A stretch of 5,095 nt of DNA from the NCBI GenBank assembly GCA_050942825.1, contig JBMNOA010000081.1, positions 1 through 5,095 of the forward strand. Reading direction: 5' to 3'. Below the pieces are notes generated by a model. That model saw only the letters and a list, made by a program, of their open reading frames with translations, searched no databases and was not told the origin of the DNA. Position 1 is the first letter of the stretch; every line of letters begins with the position of its first letter. The position numbers and the translations under genes are program-made. Positions 4,917-5,095 of this stretch are shown here, in pieces. Source of the stretch: CAYRML01 sp050942825. Its GTDB lineage: Bacteria > Bacillota > Dehalobacteriia > UBA4068.

Positions 4917-4957
4917 GCCCCTCTTACTAAGGATAATCCTTTTCTTAGGGTAATATT

Positions 4958-4986
4958 ATTATATGCTGTTTTGAATATTCTGTCAA
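4958..4986 (-). promoter_or_regulatory. Exact sigma-A consensus promoter with A/T-rich upstream element
   Basis: The minus strand has TTGACA (4981-4986), a 17-base spacer and TATAAT (4958-4963), all matching consensus. Upstream (about 4987-5015) lies an A/T-rich stretch with repeated AAAATTTC blocks resembling an UP element. Transcription should start near A at 4951. Such promoters usually drive abundant stable RNAs. Confidence 0.85.
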
Positions 4987-5015
4987 TTAATTTTCGAAAT
5001 TTTATGAAATTTTAT

Positions 5016-5095
5016 ACATCATCTTTTAGAGGCAACTCCATAAACAAAAATATAGAAAGCTTTGCCTCACAAAAACTATATGATTTTCTTTTTTA
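5016..5095. other. Unassigned A/T-rich edge region
   Basis: No gene can be supported here. GAGGCAA (5029-5035) and TTGCCTC (5062-5068) form a 7-bp inverted repeat with a 26-base loop and no T-run on either side. A short open frame from ATG at 5004 runs off the plus-strand edge, but it has no ribosome binding site. Confidence 0.4.

Larger units (their letters stand above)
4505..4951 (-). ncRNA. Candidate structured non-coding RNA of about 445 nt, family unknown
   Basis: No convincing protein gene lies between 4446 and 5095. The minus strand instead shows a complete RNA transcription unit. It has an exact sigma-A promoter (4958-4986) with start near 4951. Hairpins follow at 4927-4948, 4870-4916, 4802-4848, 4652-4693 and 4563-4590, then a 14-bp terminal hairpin at 4512-4562 followed by ATTTATT. 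Several stems are perfect or nearly so. I looked for and did not find the hallmarks of tmRNA, RNase P RNA, SRP RNA, T-box leaders or common riboswitches. It may be an independent large RNA, a long regulatory leader of yigZ (about 100 bases downstream), or a shorter RNA ending at the T6 run near 4864. The ends are inferred from promoter and terminator signals. Confidence 0.6.

Noticed and set aside
4990..5000. TTTCGAAA, one mismatch from a Spo0A box
   Set aside because: Lies in A/T-rich sequence with no second box; the UP-element reading is simpler.
5028..5094. Minus-strand frame open from the edge, ending CLWSCL
   Set aside because: Unusual composition and no terminator after it; likely chance.
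5004..5095. Plus-strand frame from ATG open to the window edge (MKFYTSSFRG...)
   Set aside because: No ribosome binding site or promoter and only 30 codons visible; would need sequence beyond the edge.

Overview
The window comes from an endospore-forming, low-GC Firmicute. Five of the six complete protein genes are sporulation genes, all read from the minus strand. The loose gene spacing, A/T-rich intergenic stretches and a divergent short alpha/beta-type spore protein suggest a clostridial rather than a Bacillus lineage. That placement is inference; the sequence alone does not name a genus.

Layout, read in the minus direction from high to low coordinates. (1) 4505-4951 is a gene-free stretch that looks like a strongly expressed structured non-coding RNA. 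It has an exact sigma-A consensus promoter, several long perfect hairpins and a terminator-like hairpin at its end. I do not recognise its family. (2) 3771-4403 encodes a YigZ/IMPACT-family protein. (3) 3499-3717 encodes a small acid-soluble spore protein (SASP) with a sigma-G-like promoter and its own terminator. (4) 3322-1653 is the spoIIGA-sigE operon, with overlapping genes and a strong terminator. (5) 1503-121 is sigG-spoIIR, preceded by a sigma-F promoter and closed by a bidirectional terminator at 58-91. Beyond that terminator, positions 1-57 hold the 3' end of a convergent plus-strand gene.

The core is the cell-cell signalling circuit of sporulation. Sigma-F, active in the forespore, should transcribe sigG-spoIIR. 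SpoIIR is exported to the intermembrane space and activates the membrane aspartic protease SpoIIGA, which removes the pro-sequence from pro-sigma-E in the mother cell. Sigma-G later switches on forespore genes such as the SASP. Signal, receptor protease, substrate and the next sigma factor therefore sit within about 3.2 kb, and a sigma-G target lies just upstream.

The least explained part is 4446-5095. The most promising undescribed element is the RNA there: consensus promoter, A/T-rich upstream region, early hairpin followed by T6, a 17-bp hairpin capped by GAAA, a possible long-range helix and paired 3' hairpins.
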